Shown: in pieces, positions 39,210-52,818 of the stretch
Numbering within the stretch: the first letter of the stretch is position 1
Layout: every line of letters begins with the position of its first letter
Assembly: GCA_022316685.1 (NCBI GenBank)
Contig: JAKJHU010000036.1
Location: 4,599,036-4,663,035 of the forward strand
Length of the DNA: 64,000 bases
Direction of reading: 5' to 3'
From: Progne subis subis
Taxonomy: Eukaryota > Chordata > Aves > Passeriformes > Hirundinidae
The notes under the pieces: model-generated
What the model saw: only the letters and a program-made list of their open reading frames with translations
The model's database searches: none
What the model was told of the DNA's origin: nothing
Position numbers and translations under genes: made by a program

Positions 39210-39722
39210 CCCCACCTGCATTACTGTATTCAGCTTTGGGGTTCCCAACACAAGGCCCATGCCCTGTTGGAGTGAGTGTAGTGGAGGATGACAAAGATGA
39301 TCAGAGGGCTGGAGCACCTCTCCTATGAACTCAGACTGGGAGAACTGGTGCTGTTCTGCCTGGAGATGAGAAGGCTTCGGGGAGATCTTACAGCAGCCTT
39401 GCAGTACCTAAGGGGGGGCCTACAATAAAGCTGGAGAAGGACTTTTTACAAGAACATATAATGACAAGTGGTGATGGCTTTAAGCTGAAAGAAGGTAGGT
39501 TTAGATTAGATATATAAAAAAGACTTTTATGGTGAAGGTGATGAGACACTGGAACAGGTTGCCAGAGAAGCTGTGGTTGCCCCATTCCTGAAAAAGTTAA
39601 AGGCCAGGTTGGATGAGGCTCAGCCTGGTCTAGTGGAAAGTGTTCCTGCCAGTGGCTGGGGCTTGGTTCTAGATGACCTTTACCGCCCCTTTCAACCTCG
39701 ACTATTCAATGATTCAATGATT
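39210..39722 (+). mobile_element. CR1 LINE 3' part, plus orientation
   Basis: It begins with the degraded ORF2 end (attactgtattcagctttgg) and runs to the CR1 3' terminus with two ATTCAATG units. Antisense to ADGRB3. It contains frameshifts and stops. Confidence 0.85.
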
Positions 39723-39745
39723 TGTGGTCAATATCATAAATAACA

Positions 39746-39766
39746 ATATCATCATCATCATCATCA
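39746..39766. repeat. Short (ATC)n microsatellite
   Basis: About six ATC units, just after a CR1 3' end. Confidence 0.85.
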
Positions 39767-42409
39767 CTACTACCAGATAATTTAATTTGCTCTGGAGGTT
39801 TTCTACATTGTCACAGTTAAAAATATTCTCTCTCAAATCTTGTACAAAGCAGCTAAGTTAAAAGAACAGATGGGGAAATGCCTTCCCAGCCCTCTAATGG
39901 AAACATGCTGTTTTTTCAAGATGCTATAGGTATGATCACTTGCCAAACTTGGGAAGAGGAAATAATTTTTCCCTGCAGGCATTTTTTTTTTTTTTACCTT
40001 TGCCTTCAAGAGATGTCTCCAGGTTAGTAAGAGAATGATTTTAAACTTTTTTGAGTCATAATAATATTGTAATAAATAGCTATGGCAGATGAAATTCTGA
40101 AAGAATGCAGCTTCAGTAATCAGTGTTCAATTTAGCATTTTCTTGGCGAAAATCTACTGATCTGTGAAATGGAAAGATGACACTCTAGTATTCATACTTG
40201 TCCTGTGTATCTTTGCTCTCCCTCAGAGCTGGAGATGACTTGAATCCTGGGGATGAGAGTAATAAAGCATTTTCTGAATTATTTGGCATAAATGTTATTA
40301 ACAGAATGGATCCAATGAATGGCTGATAGAAATGGGAGAGTGGGGTGACTGGAGAAATCCAAAAGTCAGACTGTCTCCTGGAATTTAAAAGTAATTGTGA
40401 TCTTGAATCCTAAAACACACGCCAATAGTACTGTTTAGCTCCTGTACGTTTTTGTAATTGCCAGCATACACCTATTATAAAGCGCTCCTGGGAATTTCTA
40501 CAGCATCTGTATTTCTGTTCAACATAATTAGAATGAATTTCATTTGATCTGACAGCTAACTGTTAGTGCTGAAACTTAATGAAAAAGCTACCTGTCCAGC
40601 TCTAGAGAAAAAATGACAGGAGTTGGAGGGCACTTAGCTGGGGCTAGCACAGCCGGTGGCAGCAAGGATCCAAAATGTCCAGAACAATAATTTTGCTAAT
40701 GTCTTGGACACCAGACTGCATGAATGAGTCCAAACTTATCTTTATTATTAGCAAGAAAAGAGCTGTAAAGTTGTTCTATGTTGACTGTTCATTTAGCAAA
40801 CTTCAACGTTCAACAAGATTAGTCAGTGTTTTACAAAATCTAACTGTGGACAGCATATCTTGTAGCAGAAATGCTTCCTGCTGACAGACTAAGCCCTGTT
40901 TGTTACACTCTTTTTTTTTTTCTGCATGAAGGGATAATTTAAGAATGTAATGGTAAGCTATTTAAAAAAGGAAAACAAGATACAGGTGCCCAGTTTTGAG
41001 GCCCCCCTCTATAACCAGCTTGAGATCTATGGTAAGTGCTTGCCAGTTTTGATGTCATCCTTTTCTCTCTCCCTTTCTTTTGACTGAGACATGTTTTCTG
41101 TAACAGAACCCACGCAGACACAGGACTTTCATTATTTATAATTCATTGCAAAGGCCCTTAAAACTACATCTGTATTTCCGCATGTATTGAGAATAACAGA
41201 GACTGAGAGTATTTTGTGGTGTTATGTAGTCTTAGTCTAGGCTGTGTTCACATTGCATAGCAGCTGGCTTTGTGTATCTCCTGTGGCTCTTGGAGAAAAA
41301 TGGCCTTTCGCATGTTTTCTTTAATGTATTTTTATTGTTTTTCTTTCAAATTCTTTAGGTGAATGTTTAACTGAAAGCCACTAGAATAGTATTCTTTTTT
41401 TTTTTAAGTATGAAACCATGAGTATATATTAATAAGTCAAACATGTCCAAGATTATTCTCTGGCAACATCTAAGATGGAATGTTCTCCATGACTCTAAAT
41501 TCTATTAAATTATCTTAGTTTCCCAAATAAAAAGTCTAAAACTAAATTGTCTATTGTGAATGGAACCCAGATTGAAGTGATTCCCTTAATGACATTAAAT
41601 AACTTCTTGGAGAGACAAGGGTGGTCCAGACTAAAACAGTGAAGATCTTTCTAAAAATTATTCCTTTTAAAAGTTGGCATTTTTGGCACCCAGAAATATT
41701 TCCTCAAATGTCTAATTTATTAGGATATACATAGCCTGAGTATTTGTCTTGAATGTATATGGAGACACATGTGTGAAAGGTTGAGGGTATAGACTGCGGC
41801 GAGAGTGTTAAAAGGAAAAGGACAGACACCCTTGTCCCACCCTTGTCCACACTGCAGACTTAACATTTGTTATCTTCAGAACTACATCCATATCATTCAA
41901 TGATTTGGTATCCTTCGATATATCCTCGGAAGGGTAATGTCTCAGAGAGTGCCAGCTGGCACTGGTCACAGACAAAGCAGAGAAAGTGTTAAATATTTAA
42001 GTATTATGTTCAGTCCCTTTGGCTCGATCTTATCTCCAGACTCTACTCCATTATGCAGTCAAGCTGCTTTGGGGTATCCAAAGAGCAGCATTTTGGTCAC
42101 ACCACACTACTGCAACATTTTTGGGCTTTTTTTATTTTATTTTACCTTAGACAACCATGCTATGAGTATGGATACAGGAAAGCCCACAGACTTAATCAGA
42201 AGAATCATAAAGCTAGGGGGTGAGATGGAGTTAGTCTGCATCAATACTTGTAAAACACAGTAGCAACTGGCACAGTATTGCTGATGCGCTCAGTTCTTCA
42301 GCACTCACTCCCAGTGGCCCCATCCTCTCTTTTTTACAAAAAATATATTTTCCTGCATTTTAATAGTAATTCTAAAAATGCTAGGCCATGGAACAGCAAT
42401 ATTGCAAAC

Positions 42410-43222
42410 AAGTTAAGAAAAGGATGTAAATAAACAACACCACAAAGCTGGGAGAAGTGGCTGATACCCCAGAGGGCTGTGCAGCCCTTCCGAAGGACCA
42501 GGACAGATTGGAGAGATGAGCAGAGAACTGTCTGATATTCAGCAGAGGAAAGTGCAGCGTCCTGCACATGGGGAAGAATAATCCTAGTGGACAACAAGCT
42601 CTCCATGAGCCAGCAGCCAAGAAAGCCAGTGTTATCCTGGGGTGCATTAGGAAGAGCATTGCCAGTAGGCTGGGGGAGATGATCCTGCCCCTCTGCTCAG
42701 CCCTGGTGAGGGCACATCTGGAGTGCTGTGGCTAGTTCTGGACTACTCAGTACAAGAGAGAGCTCCTGGAGCAGGTCCAGTGGAGGGCAACAAAGATGAC
42801 AAAGGGATTGGAGCATCTATTTTTTGAGGAAAGATTGAGGGAATTGGTCCTGTTCAGCCTTGAAAACAGACAACTGAGAGTGGACCTTATCACTGTCTAT
42901 CAGTATGTAAAAGGTGGAGCTGAGGAAGTTTCCATGCTCTTCTTGGTGGTGCCAAGGTCAAGAGGTAAAGGGCAGAAACTGATGCACAGAAAGTTCCACC
43001 TGAATATGAGGAAGAATTTCTTTGCTGTGCAGGTGACTTTGCACTGGCACAGACTGCCCAGAGCGGTTGTGGAGTCTCCCTCATTGGAGCTATTCAAGAG
43101 CCATCTGGACACAGTCCTGTGCCATGTGCTCTAGGATGGCCCTGCTTGAGCAGGGAAGTTGGATCACATGACACACTGTAGCCTCTTCCAACATGACCCA
43201 TTTTGAGTCTGTGAAATCATGT
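42410..43222 (+). mobile_element. CR1 LINE, 5'-truncated, plus orientation
   Basis: The plus strand shows ORF2 remnants: [13 protein letters not shown], then TKGLEHLFFEERLREL with LFSLENRQLRVDL (42796 onwards), and AVVESPSLELFKSHLD close to the end. A small internal deletion removes the segment that normally precedes AAKKASVILGCI. The 3' end is worn (gtctgtgaaatcatgtgag). Antisense to ADGRB3. Confidence 0.9.
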
Positions 43223-44478
43223 GAGTCAAGAGAAAATATGTAACGGGAATCCTGTTTCTTGAGAGCAGAATGTGTACCACATTGTTGGTGTTCATTTGGT
43301 GTTGGATTATGTTCCTGAGTGACAGGAGGCATGTTTTAGTATCTCCTGCCACAGAGAATGCTCTCATTGTGATATTTCTACTTTTCAATGACAAAACCAG
43401 TAAAGTTTAGAATCCATTAAATCACTACAGTTATAAAACTTCTGATTGAATTTAATTTTCGAGTTGCTTGCTCATCAGAATTTTGTTATTGTTTCATGTT
43501 TTTCTTCTTCCTCTCTCTGCATTTATCCTAAAGCATATTTAGGGTAATTGCAAACAGGGGAATTTTTTATGTTATAGTTGATACATGCTGATCACAGGCT
43601 TTCAAATTTTAGCCCAAGATCTCTAGGTTCCATACAAATATAATTGTTCAGCTTCTTAAGAGGCACACATAATGAATTGTATCAAACTACTTCTATGCAT
43701 GAATAGACAACATATGTGAAAGCCCCAAATTATGAACAGTGCCTTGAAAACTAACTGCTGTATTCCTTCTGGTAGAAATCAGAGAAAAAACCACTTCAAA
43801 CAAATCTCTAAGAGTCTTAATAATATTGACTGAGATAGAACAAATGGTCATTAATGAACATAACTAAACCTTCTCACTCAACAGGATCTAAGTTGGAAAT
43901 TATGCATATCCAACATAAAGGACCTTACATGAACTTAATTTTTATGTAGCATGTGATCCATATGCTTTGGCACCTGCAGCACTACATCATTTAAAATTTG
44001 ACATATTCATAATCACTACTTGAATGTGAAAATTGTATTTCAGTAAAGTAGTATTGAAGAAAGATAAAAGAAATTATTGAAAATCTATTGAGCAAAGCAA
44101 ACTTCTGCTGTGATTTAGCCTGTCCTATAAAAGTGTCATCCTTTTTCAATAAGTAGATAGCCAGAAAAAAAGAATAAAATTGAAAAAAAACCAAAAAAAC
44201 CAAAAAACGAACCCAGATGAAAATGAAGAGGCAAAGAATTTAAAAACTAAAATTATGATGGTTAATATTGCAACATGACAGTTTGATCTCAGAATATTTT
44301 GCAAACAAGTTGCACCAAAGTAGTTTTAATGAATTGTTCATCATGTTCTGTACAGTACCAATTGAACAACCCTATCATATCTACTATGCCAGAAGGCTAA
44401 AATCTGCTAAAATTAACACTTCACATTTACTTTTAGGAAAATACTTTTAATATTCAGGAATAATTCAGTAAAACTTAC

Positions 44479-44514
44479 TTCAAAGTCAAGGTCCGAATAA
44501 CGTGATTTTCTTCT
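44479..44514 (-). CDS. ADGRB3: ADGRB3 36-nt microexon (RRKSRYSDLDFE)
   Basis: Twelve codons, phase 0 at both ends, encoding RRKSRYSDLDFE. The acceptor is cttaatag and the donor gtaagt. It lies between two long introns (9755 and 8066 bp). It carries a basic RRKSR cluster, a plausible basophilic-kinase or trafficking site (inference), and the SDLDFE segment shared by BAI paralogues. Microexons of this size in neuronal genes are often spliced under tissue control; here skipping would remove exactly twelve residues without a frameshift. The exon is too short to show as an open frame and was found from the known order of the tail. Confidence 0.94.
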
Positions 44515-44929
44515 CTATTAAGCAGTAAAAAAAAAGAAAAAAGAGGTTTTATTAACACGGGGACTATTCAAATCATATTATTGAGTCTAAATAACATTCT
44601 TGTTTTCCTATCAGGTATATATTAGGTATTTTGTAAGAAGATATAGATTTTATCTTGGTAATTTAAGATTAATATGTGAGTTTACATAGTTTATTAGACC
44701 AGTTTCATCATATTTTTTCTGAAATAAACCAGACTGCATTTCACTGGGATGCATAATGTGCATGTTATTTGCATGCAATTGAACCTCTTGGTGTATAAAA
44801 TATTTCTATACTTTCTGTGGTATTTGAAAATTATCATCATATTTATATATTTTTTACACAGGTAACTATACATATCTATGATTTAGACTTTTTATAGGTT
44901 TACCAAAATTGATTCTTTCCTACATCAGG

Positions 44930-44970
44930 CTTACATTGGTACAACTCCATTGATTTTAATGGAATAAATG
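44930..44970. repeat. Possible ancient amniote repeat, worn copy
   Basis: The stretch tacaactccattgattttaa followed by tggaat resembles the palindromic ACTCCATTGAYTTCAATGGAGT core of old reptile/bird repeats. Confidence 0.35.
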
Positions 44971-46773
44971 ACAGCAAAATCAAGCCGAAGCCATAGCTTC
45001 AGCTTGTTTGTTTGCAATGACAATCTGAATGGAGAAAGCAATGACTTTGTTTTAAACTTATGACAAATCTGATTCAAAGCATCTGATATAAAGCAAGAAT
45101 GATTTACTAGTGAAGTAATCACTTGTATAAACACAACAGAATATGATTGCTTAGACATGTCACAAATAATTTAGCACAGAATTTTTTTAGATTCAAAAAG
45201 AAACCATTTATAAAGTCAAACTGTATCAAAAAGAAGCAGAAATATTATAAAGAAGTGATAAAAGTATCTTTTTTCTTTTAAAATAGGAAATTAAATGGCT
45301 TGCAATAGATTAAAAATATGTAGAAAGAAGAAGCTAGGTTGTGAGAGCTGAAAAGAATGCAAAAAACTCGAGAATGAAGAAACGACACATTCAGCTTCAG
45401 GAAGGAGAGTTAGAGAAGAAAAAAGTACTCCTAAATCCCAAAAGGCTTGCTGCTGAAGTTTAACCCTGATTTTTTATGATAGGGTATGATGGCCTTTAGT
45501 AATGGTGAAGGAACCTTTTCTCACTGCAATTAATTTCTTCAGTGAAGAAGAATCAAACTCGCTAAGTCAAGAGGAAGAATGGTCTTGATTTTGATTTTAT
45601 TTGGTTTAATAAACCTGCAGGTTTTAGTAAGCTGCTTTGTTTTCCTGAAATCGAAAGGAATGATTTTACACTTCTTCCAGCTGTAAAAAGCGGAAGATGT
45701 TTGGTCTCTGAGCCCTTGATTTGATCACTTTGTGACATGTTGTCTGGTTTTGTAGTAAAATTTTAATGCTCCAATCCACAATAATATAAGGAATATTACT
45801 GCAACACTGTCGACACTGCTGCCTAAAGGGCTCTGAGGCTCTATAAAAGAACAGTCTAAGTTAAAATAACCAACAAAACAAGTTTTGGAGAAGCTATCTT
45901 TAATCATCAAGGCCTGATTTAAAGAGAATCCATGCATTTGTGATGAGGAATGATCTACTTTTAAGGCGCAGTTAGACCACATCTACCACTGAAAAGGCTC
46001 AGCGGCTACAAAATAAGAAACAACTGTCAACAGATAGTTGAAGCAAAGTTTACAGGAGTAACTTTTAAAAATGTTTGAAAAAGCTGATTTTTAAGTTAGA
46101 GTTCAGTAATAAACCTGATACCATTGAACCCTAAGTAAAAATATAGCAGATTTAGGAAAAAAAGTGCAGTTTGCTAGGTACAGTGATTTGTAAAATTGAA
46201 ACATTATATATTGCTTAAGTGTGCTTGACTGCAGTGAAAATACTCCTGGCATAGCTGGATTATTAAGTTTTGCTCCCAGACCACTCTATCACTGTTTACA
46301 AGGTAAAAATACATACCTAACAGACTGCAAAATATTCAGTTGTGCTACTGTCAGAGGGAGGCAAGTATTGCAATTTTGCTGTTAGTTCACACCAGTTCAC
46401 ACCAAACAGATCATATATCACAGGCTTTTCTCAGTGAGGATTTTTCTAGGGCTCAACAAGAACCTATCACAAAAACATTACACTTATACAGTAAGGAACA
46501 TCTGTTCTGTGCTTGTGCTTCACTTTTTTTATGCGGCTACATACAATGAAATACATCACAAGTTCTGCCTGAGTATATTTTCCTAAAATATAAAATGTGT
46601 GTAATTGCCACAGGAGCAGCAAAATTCTGCAAGTTTTGCAAACCAAAGGATGCTGGTTATGAATGTGATCCTGAACCATGGAAACTTATTTGCAAATTGT
46701 CACTGACACCACTAGGTACATGATCAGGTCCTCCTGGCTGCTACATCATTGTCCTGAAATGACAGCATTTTTA

Positions 46774-46860
46774 TTTTTTTGAGAGAGGGAACATATTTTT
46801 TTTTTTTTTGAATGTTATTTTTTTTTTTTTTTTTTTTTTTTGAGAGAGGGAACATATTTA
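46774..46860. repeat. Local direct duplication with T tracts
   Basis: The unit tttttttgagagagggaaca, continuing tattt, occurs twice 61 bp apart (core gagagaggg at 46781 and 46842) with T homopolymers before each copy. Confidence 0.85.
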
Positions 46861-49800
46861 GAAGCATGAAGTCATTGGGAAACTTACAAGGATGACAGAG
46901 TTTCCCTTCAGTCTCAACTGGAAGTTGAAATTTTACTCAATTGTTCTAGTTTCTGTATGATATATAAGAGCTGTTAAAATTATTACATTAATTATGACTG
47001 CATATATTCTTTTCTTCTTATACAAAGTTTGTTATGTCTCTTTTGGCTGAGGAAAATTGAGTTTTCCACACATACCTAAATGCTTTCAGAAATCAACCAT
47101 ATAGCTCATTCTAAAACTGACAAAAGGCAACTGAGTGGAGTAAGGGGGGAGAATTCCTTGTGTCAAATGAACTGGTCACACCAGCATGTTTCTTTTAAAA
47201 AAGGTGTTCCCTTCATGCATCCTGAAAAACAGAATTATTTTAGCAACATAAAAATTACACTGGAAGCTGGTGTTTTTTTTCCGAGGATCAGTTCAAGATT
47301 CACTTGAGTATTAATGTTAAAAGAATACAAGTAACAAAAAACTGTCAAGGATATTATCTATGGTTTGCATGATTTAGTATTTTGTATTTGACCAGATTCT
47401 GCTAGGAATGATGCAGAGAAGGGCAAGTATAAAAGGACATTTCTACTACCATACCTTCTGTAAGTCTTCAGTAGTTTAAGAATTTCCTTGGGAGGAGCTT
47501 ATTCTGAAATCTAAAATGTGCTGGGGTAGTGAATTCCAAAATTTAAATATGTAAACATGACAAAGGAAAGTATGTTGCTTATCCCTTTGACATTTCATTT
47601 GATGTTCCTCTTTTTGATAGGAGATATGAATAATAGTTTCCTATTTGCCCCTTACTCATCTGTTGTCCAAGCTGAAGAGCCCCAAATGCTGGAGAACTGG
47701 AAAGGCCAATAATAAAGAGATTGTATAAAAAACTGAAGATCCATGCAATTATCAGCAGCTGGGAGTTAGCTGGTATAATTCTGGAAAAAAATGAGGGATA
47801 TGGGTAGGTTTCAACCCATGTACAACTGCAAATGCTACAAAAATAGAGATCAATTTAAGCAGGCAAGGGTGTGATAGACCTCTTTGTCAACTCCAGTGAC
47901 AGTTCTGCATTGCTGTTCTACACTGGAAGAACCAAAATCATGCCTGTAAACTGGGAAAATTTCAGAGGAGAGTAGCAGCAAACAGTACTTTTAGAAGGAA
48001 AGGATAAAAGAGTGATGCAGATTTGTGTAACTTTGTCTCTGGGAGAAGCAAACACAGAAGCTTTTACAAAAACCTTAGAAGGATATAAATACTGATAAAC
48101 AAAACTGGTATGGGGAAAAACCTGGAAAAATCAGAATTGGTATTGGGAAAAACATAAGTTTATGTAAGTGTGTAATAATTGCTGAGGGAAACAGTGGAAG
48201 CCCTTCACTCTCATCTTGAAAGTGAAGTCTGACTATGTTTTAGAGAAATATATTGTAGAAAGTGTTCTTGCATTGATATAAAAGGTGACCTGACAAGAAT
48301 TTTTCCATCTCTGCTTTCTATGGCTTTTTAATCTCAATTGATAAAACCCATTTTATGTAGAAAAAAAAAAAAACAAACCAAAAAAACCCCTACTCTTCAT
48401 GCCAGAGCCAAAATTAAACTCTGTGAATAGAGATTTTGGGTAGTAATTGATTTAAAATCAATTTTACTTTGTGCTAATAAGGTATAGCTTCTCTATGTAA
48501 TTCCAGAACAACTGTAAACTCTGCCGAAGGAACAAAAATAGAATTTCGAAGAATAATTTCTATACACCAGCACACACCAGTCCGCTGGCACCAGGAAAGA
48601 GCTGCTCCTACTAAAAGACTAATAAAATCCCTCTCCATGTCTGTAAAATGACAAATGCCTGTTTTTCTCCTTATTCTATTCTGCATTACACCACTATCTG
48701 ATTAATTACATCAGATACTCCTAAAGACATATTGCATTGTGCAAAGCATAATTGAAACCAGAGATACCATATTATAGTGAGGGCTATAACCATGCTTCCA
48801 TTAATATGAAGTCATATTATCAGCAGTTTATAATTCACTCTGAGATGAGATTTGACATACAAGATCTTAGCCTGAGGAGGATTTTTTCCCAGAATAAAAG
48901 TAAAGACAAATCTTTCTTGGTCCTCAGATATATAAAGGTGGAATATGGATAGACTTTTTTGATTTAAAATTACTTTTGTGTGTATAAAACTGAAAAGCAC
49001 TCTAATTTTTGAATAGAAGATTGTTGGCTACTAGTTCATAACATGAGCTAGACATAAAGCCAGTAAAATTTTGATGAAAAAGTGAATTTAATGTGCAAAT
49101 TTTAAGTCTTTAAAACATGCTAGGAAATTTAGTACATCAACACACAGCACAAACACAACTTCAAAGATCTCACTTTAAAAGTATTCTGATAATTTTTTGT
49201 AGCCTGCTGTTCCCTGTTTTTATAGGCCAGCCTGCAGTATTTACTTACTCCATCAACTACGACTGCTTGCTTTGTGTTTCTGAATGCTTTGAGGGAAAAT
49301 GTAGCACTTGTTAAATAGACAATGATAATATGAAGTTTGCAATATAAGCTGAACTTCATAAGACTGACTAACATTTCAGTTTTTCATATCTTCAGTTACT
49401 AGAAGAAACTCTGCCTGATTCTACCCCTACTTCTATAAGATAAACTGAAAATAAGCAGCAATAATTTCTGAAGTCAGAGGACTCAGAGGCCTACTCACCC
49501 AAGTGAAAGACAGGGTTGTTATAGGGCTAGACTTCATTTTACTGAGAGCCACAAAATTGGCAAGAGCTGTCTCCACAGCTTATTGAAGAATGAAATGAGG
49601 AATGAGGGGGATAGAAATCTGAGATACAGGATGCCTGAAAATAAATGCAATGTGGAAACATGATAAAGAAGAAATTCCTGTGATGCTCGTCTCTCTATTT
49701 TTGTTCTCTCTTTTTTTTTTTTACTTCTCATCTCATAAATCAGAATGACTTCACACCATTTTGCTTTTGTTCTGCCTGATGCTCTGGTACTTTATTGATG

Positions 49801-52118
49801 AGATTGACTAGTTTAGTTTGTATTTTTTCTCTCCTTTCCTGGTTTGGAGATTTTATTGTTATTATCATTATTATTTTAGACCTTAGCAGTTTCCTCACTG
49901 CTATTTTTATCTCATTCTTTCTAATACCTTCATTTTGTTTTCTCTCCATTTCTGCCATATGTCCCACCTTTTTTCTAACAGTCTTTTTTTTCTCCTCTTT
50001 ATCTTTACTTATCTTTACTTTTTCTTTGCACTTTACTATCTTTAACATGTCTCTCTATTTTCTCAGCTGTAACAGTATTTTCTTCCTTAAGTACCCGGTC
50101 AGTGATTTGGCCAAGGACCTAGAGAGTTGACTGTCTTTGAATGTATTAAGAACTCTCATAAATGAATACAGAAGGATTATTTTGGTCACACAATCAACCT
50201 ACTACACATAAAGATCTCACAGCAGAAACTGAGACAGAAAAATAAAGAAGATATGAAGCTGGAAAGAGAATTCCAGTTCTTTACATGACAAATAATTTGT
50301 GAAGTCCTTTCCTTCCTGTTCTTATAAAGCAGGTGACATTTTCCCCCCCGTTTAATAAATGCTTCAATTGCCTGTCTTTGCATGTTAATTTTATAATTTT
50401 TTATAATGTTTGTCTTCTTTCAGCTCTTTTCCATTTCTGGTCACACTACACTAACCATAGTTCCCTTCAAAAAAACATTATCCTTCTTCCACAAAGGTAA
50501 CAATGCAAGTCTCTTCACCGATATCTACTTCCATGTTTTTTGCCCAATAAAAAGAGCTGAATTACTTATCCTAGAGATATGTTTCCCAGACCAGCTTCTT
50601 CCCCTATATTCAAACCTTCTAACTTTCCTCTGCATCTGTCTGGGAATGCAATACTTCACTTCAAAGTAATTTCATTTAATGAGCACAACATTCAGTGTAC
50701 ATTTTCAAAACAAAAACCATTCCAAAAGACTGTATTGAGTGTTTTCTTCATTAAAATCAAAACAGTTTGAACTGAAGGAGCATACTCCAAGCCACTTTGA
50801 TGCCAAGGTAGCAAAGCCAGTTTGAATCCGTGCATATATGTGCAGGAGATTGACCAGATGTTTGATTAGTGCTCCTCAGAAACTCCGTGATGTGCAAATA
50901 TGCCTGCCTGTGCCTATAATCACATAAGTACTGTTAGGCGCATACCAAATAAAATAAAAATCACCGGTTTGCACATTGTGATGATTGTACAGCCTTAAAT
51001 TTATATTTATCTAGGCAATACTTGTATGTAAATATTATAGCATTTTCAAACTATCTTTTGAAAATAAAATTCTTAAATACGTAATAAAGCATTTAATTGT
51101 TCACATCTAAGCATTTCCTTCAGAAAAAAAAATATAGATATAAAAGTTTAAGAAGAAAGTTTGTGACAAACAGTAGGATTCATCTGACTAAATTTAGGAC
51201 ATCAACATTTTTGATGTTTTTGTTTGAATTACTGATTCTGGCTCCCTCTATGGAATCTGAAAAGAGACACCAGCACAGAGGCATGTCATTTACTTAATCC
51301 TGGAGCAGATGTCTAAAAGTGGCCTAAAAATGGCTATTTGCATCAATTGACTCTATAGGGGAGCCAAATGTGACGAGCTCTTTTTCCATTTCAGAAGGGG
51401 AATGTCTACGTCTAGATATATAATGGTAGGGATGGTGGATCTTACAAGTTAGAAGTCAGGATGTAATTTTTTTGTACTGACACTCTAGCTGTGCTCTAAT
51501 TACAAGCTAATAGGAGGGGGAAGCTTTCTACTGCTCAGAATCTTCTCCTTGAGACCTGGTCTACTCATGCTCTATCAGGTGGGCAGGGTGATCTTGAATG
51601 TCCCACTCCAGGTTTTGCTGCTACATAAAGTTGGACAAACCCTGTCTTTTGAAAAGTCTTCCCTTGCCCTCCCTTTTTTACTTTGTTCAAGGCAGCCACA
51701 AAAATTAATCCAAGCTGGTCAGTTCTAGCCTATAAAATTTTGGGCTTTACCTCAACCCTTGCTTCTTACACACTGCATATGCAAAAACACAATCACGTTC
51801 TTTATCTGTCTGGATCTGCTTTTTAGGATCTGCTTGAGACTCGGATTTTCTTCTATACACAATTTTCTTTCATGTTCCTATCTTCAATTCAGTGCAGCAC
51901 ATCCTTCAATTCAGTGAAACACGTCTTCATCAAGTAACGTTGGGAATCACAAAGGCAGATGCAAAAGCTGATACAGTTTCTTTCATTACTGATGTCCCCT
52001 AATATCTGTGGTTTTTTCCTAATACATGGGATTATGCTGGGTTTTATGAGGTTTACAAACATAATTGGTTTTCTGGACCAAAATACAGCCTGCTAAAACT
52101 AGTATGTTCTGCCAAGTT

Positions 52119-52190
52119 AGAAGAGACTACATACTTACTATCTTACTATATTTTACTGCATTTTCTACTACATACTTAGTAGTCTCTTCT
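52119..52190. repeat. Perfect 12-bp inverted repeat, 48-bp spacer
   Basis: AGAAGAGACTAC at 52119-52130 and its exact reverse complement at 52179-52190. The spacer holds several TACTTA/TACTA repeats. Confidence 0.8.
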
Positions 52191-52409
52191 GAGCATAAAA
52201 ATGATACACAGAATGGTGACTGAGATTCTGCGTCTACATCGCATCTTAGAGGTAAAGTTAAAATATGATACAAACACAGAAAAATAAATTTAAAGGAGCA
52301 ATACATTATACTGATTGGTTTTCAGGCCTATATTCCAAAGTGTTCTCAGGAACTATAATTTTGTGTATGATGGAGTAACTATTGTCACGATTTTTACCAC
52401 TTAACTAAG

Positions 52410-52415
<6 letters not shown>

Positions 52416-52454
<39 letters not shown>

Positions 52455-52460
52455 CCCCCC
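52416..52460. repeat. T39 homopolymer followed by C6
   Basis: An uninterrupted run of 39 T bases (52416-52454), then six C. Length is likely to be variable and prone to sequencing error. Confidence 0.97.
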
Positions 52461-52748
52461 TTAGGTTTCTTAGGTGAACTTTGTCACTAATGGAGGGAAA
52501 GAGGCATTACCAGAAATTAATTTAGAGTGGATGGTATGGTGGCATATATGTCCATCTTCTCAAAGAATTATGAATCTTCCTCACGTATCCATATATCTAC
52601 TATTAACTGGACTGGATTTAAGCCTCTATATCTGACAAAAATAATCTGAAAGATGGCATTGTAGATAGGTAGGAGAGCATACTGCTGGAAGGTGACCTTA
52701 GCTATTCTGCTCCTGGAGTTGCATTAAATTTGGGAACTCCTGTGCACC

Positions 52749-52818
52749 ACCTGAGATCTATTAACTAATACTCCTGAGCTGAGGGCAGCTCAGGAATATT
52801 AGTTAATAGATATCAGGT
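52749..52818. repeat. Near-perfect 70-nt hairpin, 33-nt arms and 4-nt loop
   Basis: Left arm 52749-52781 and right arm 52786-52818 are reverse complements at 31 of 33 positions, separated by only AGGG. The two exceptions are C52771 with A52796 and G52755 with A52812. On the minus strand, which is the sense strand of ADGRB3, the first becomes a G-U wobble and the second a C-U mismatch, so the intronic RNA would fold even better. A direct repeat (gttaatagat at 52802 and 52817) adjoins it. Confidence 0.9.

Larger units (their letters stand above)
36413..44478 (-). other. ADGRB3 intron (8066 bp) with two antisense CR1 copies
   Basis: The donor is gtaagt after the 36-nt exon and the acceptor ttttgcag. 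It contains CR1 copies near 39.5 and 42.8 kb in antisense orientation, and an (ATC)n run. Confidence 0.85.

Noticed and set aside
42796..43134. 112-codon plus-strand frame as a gene
   Set aside because: It is CR1 ORF2 remnant sequence (LRELVLFSLE, VVESPSLELF).
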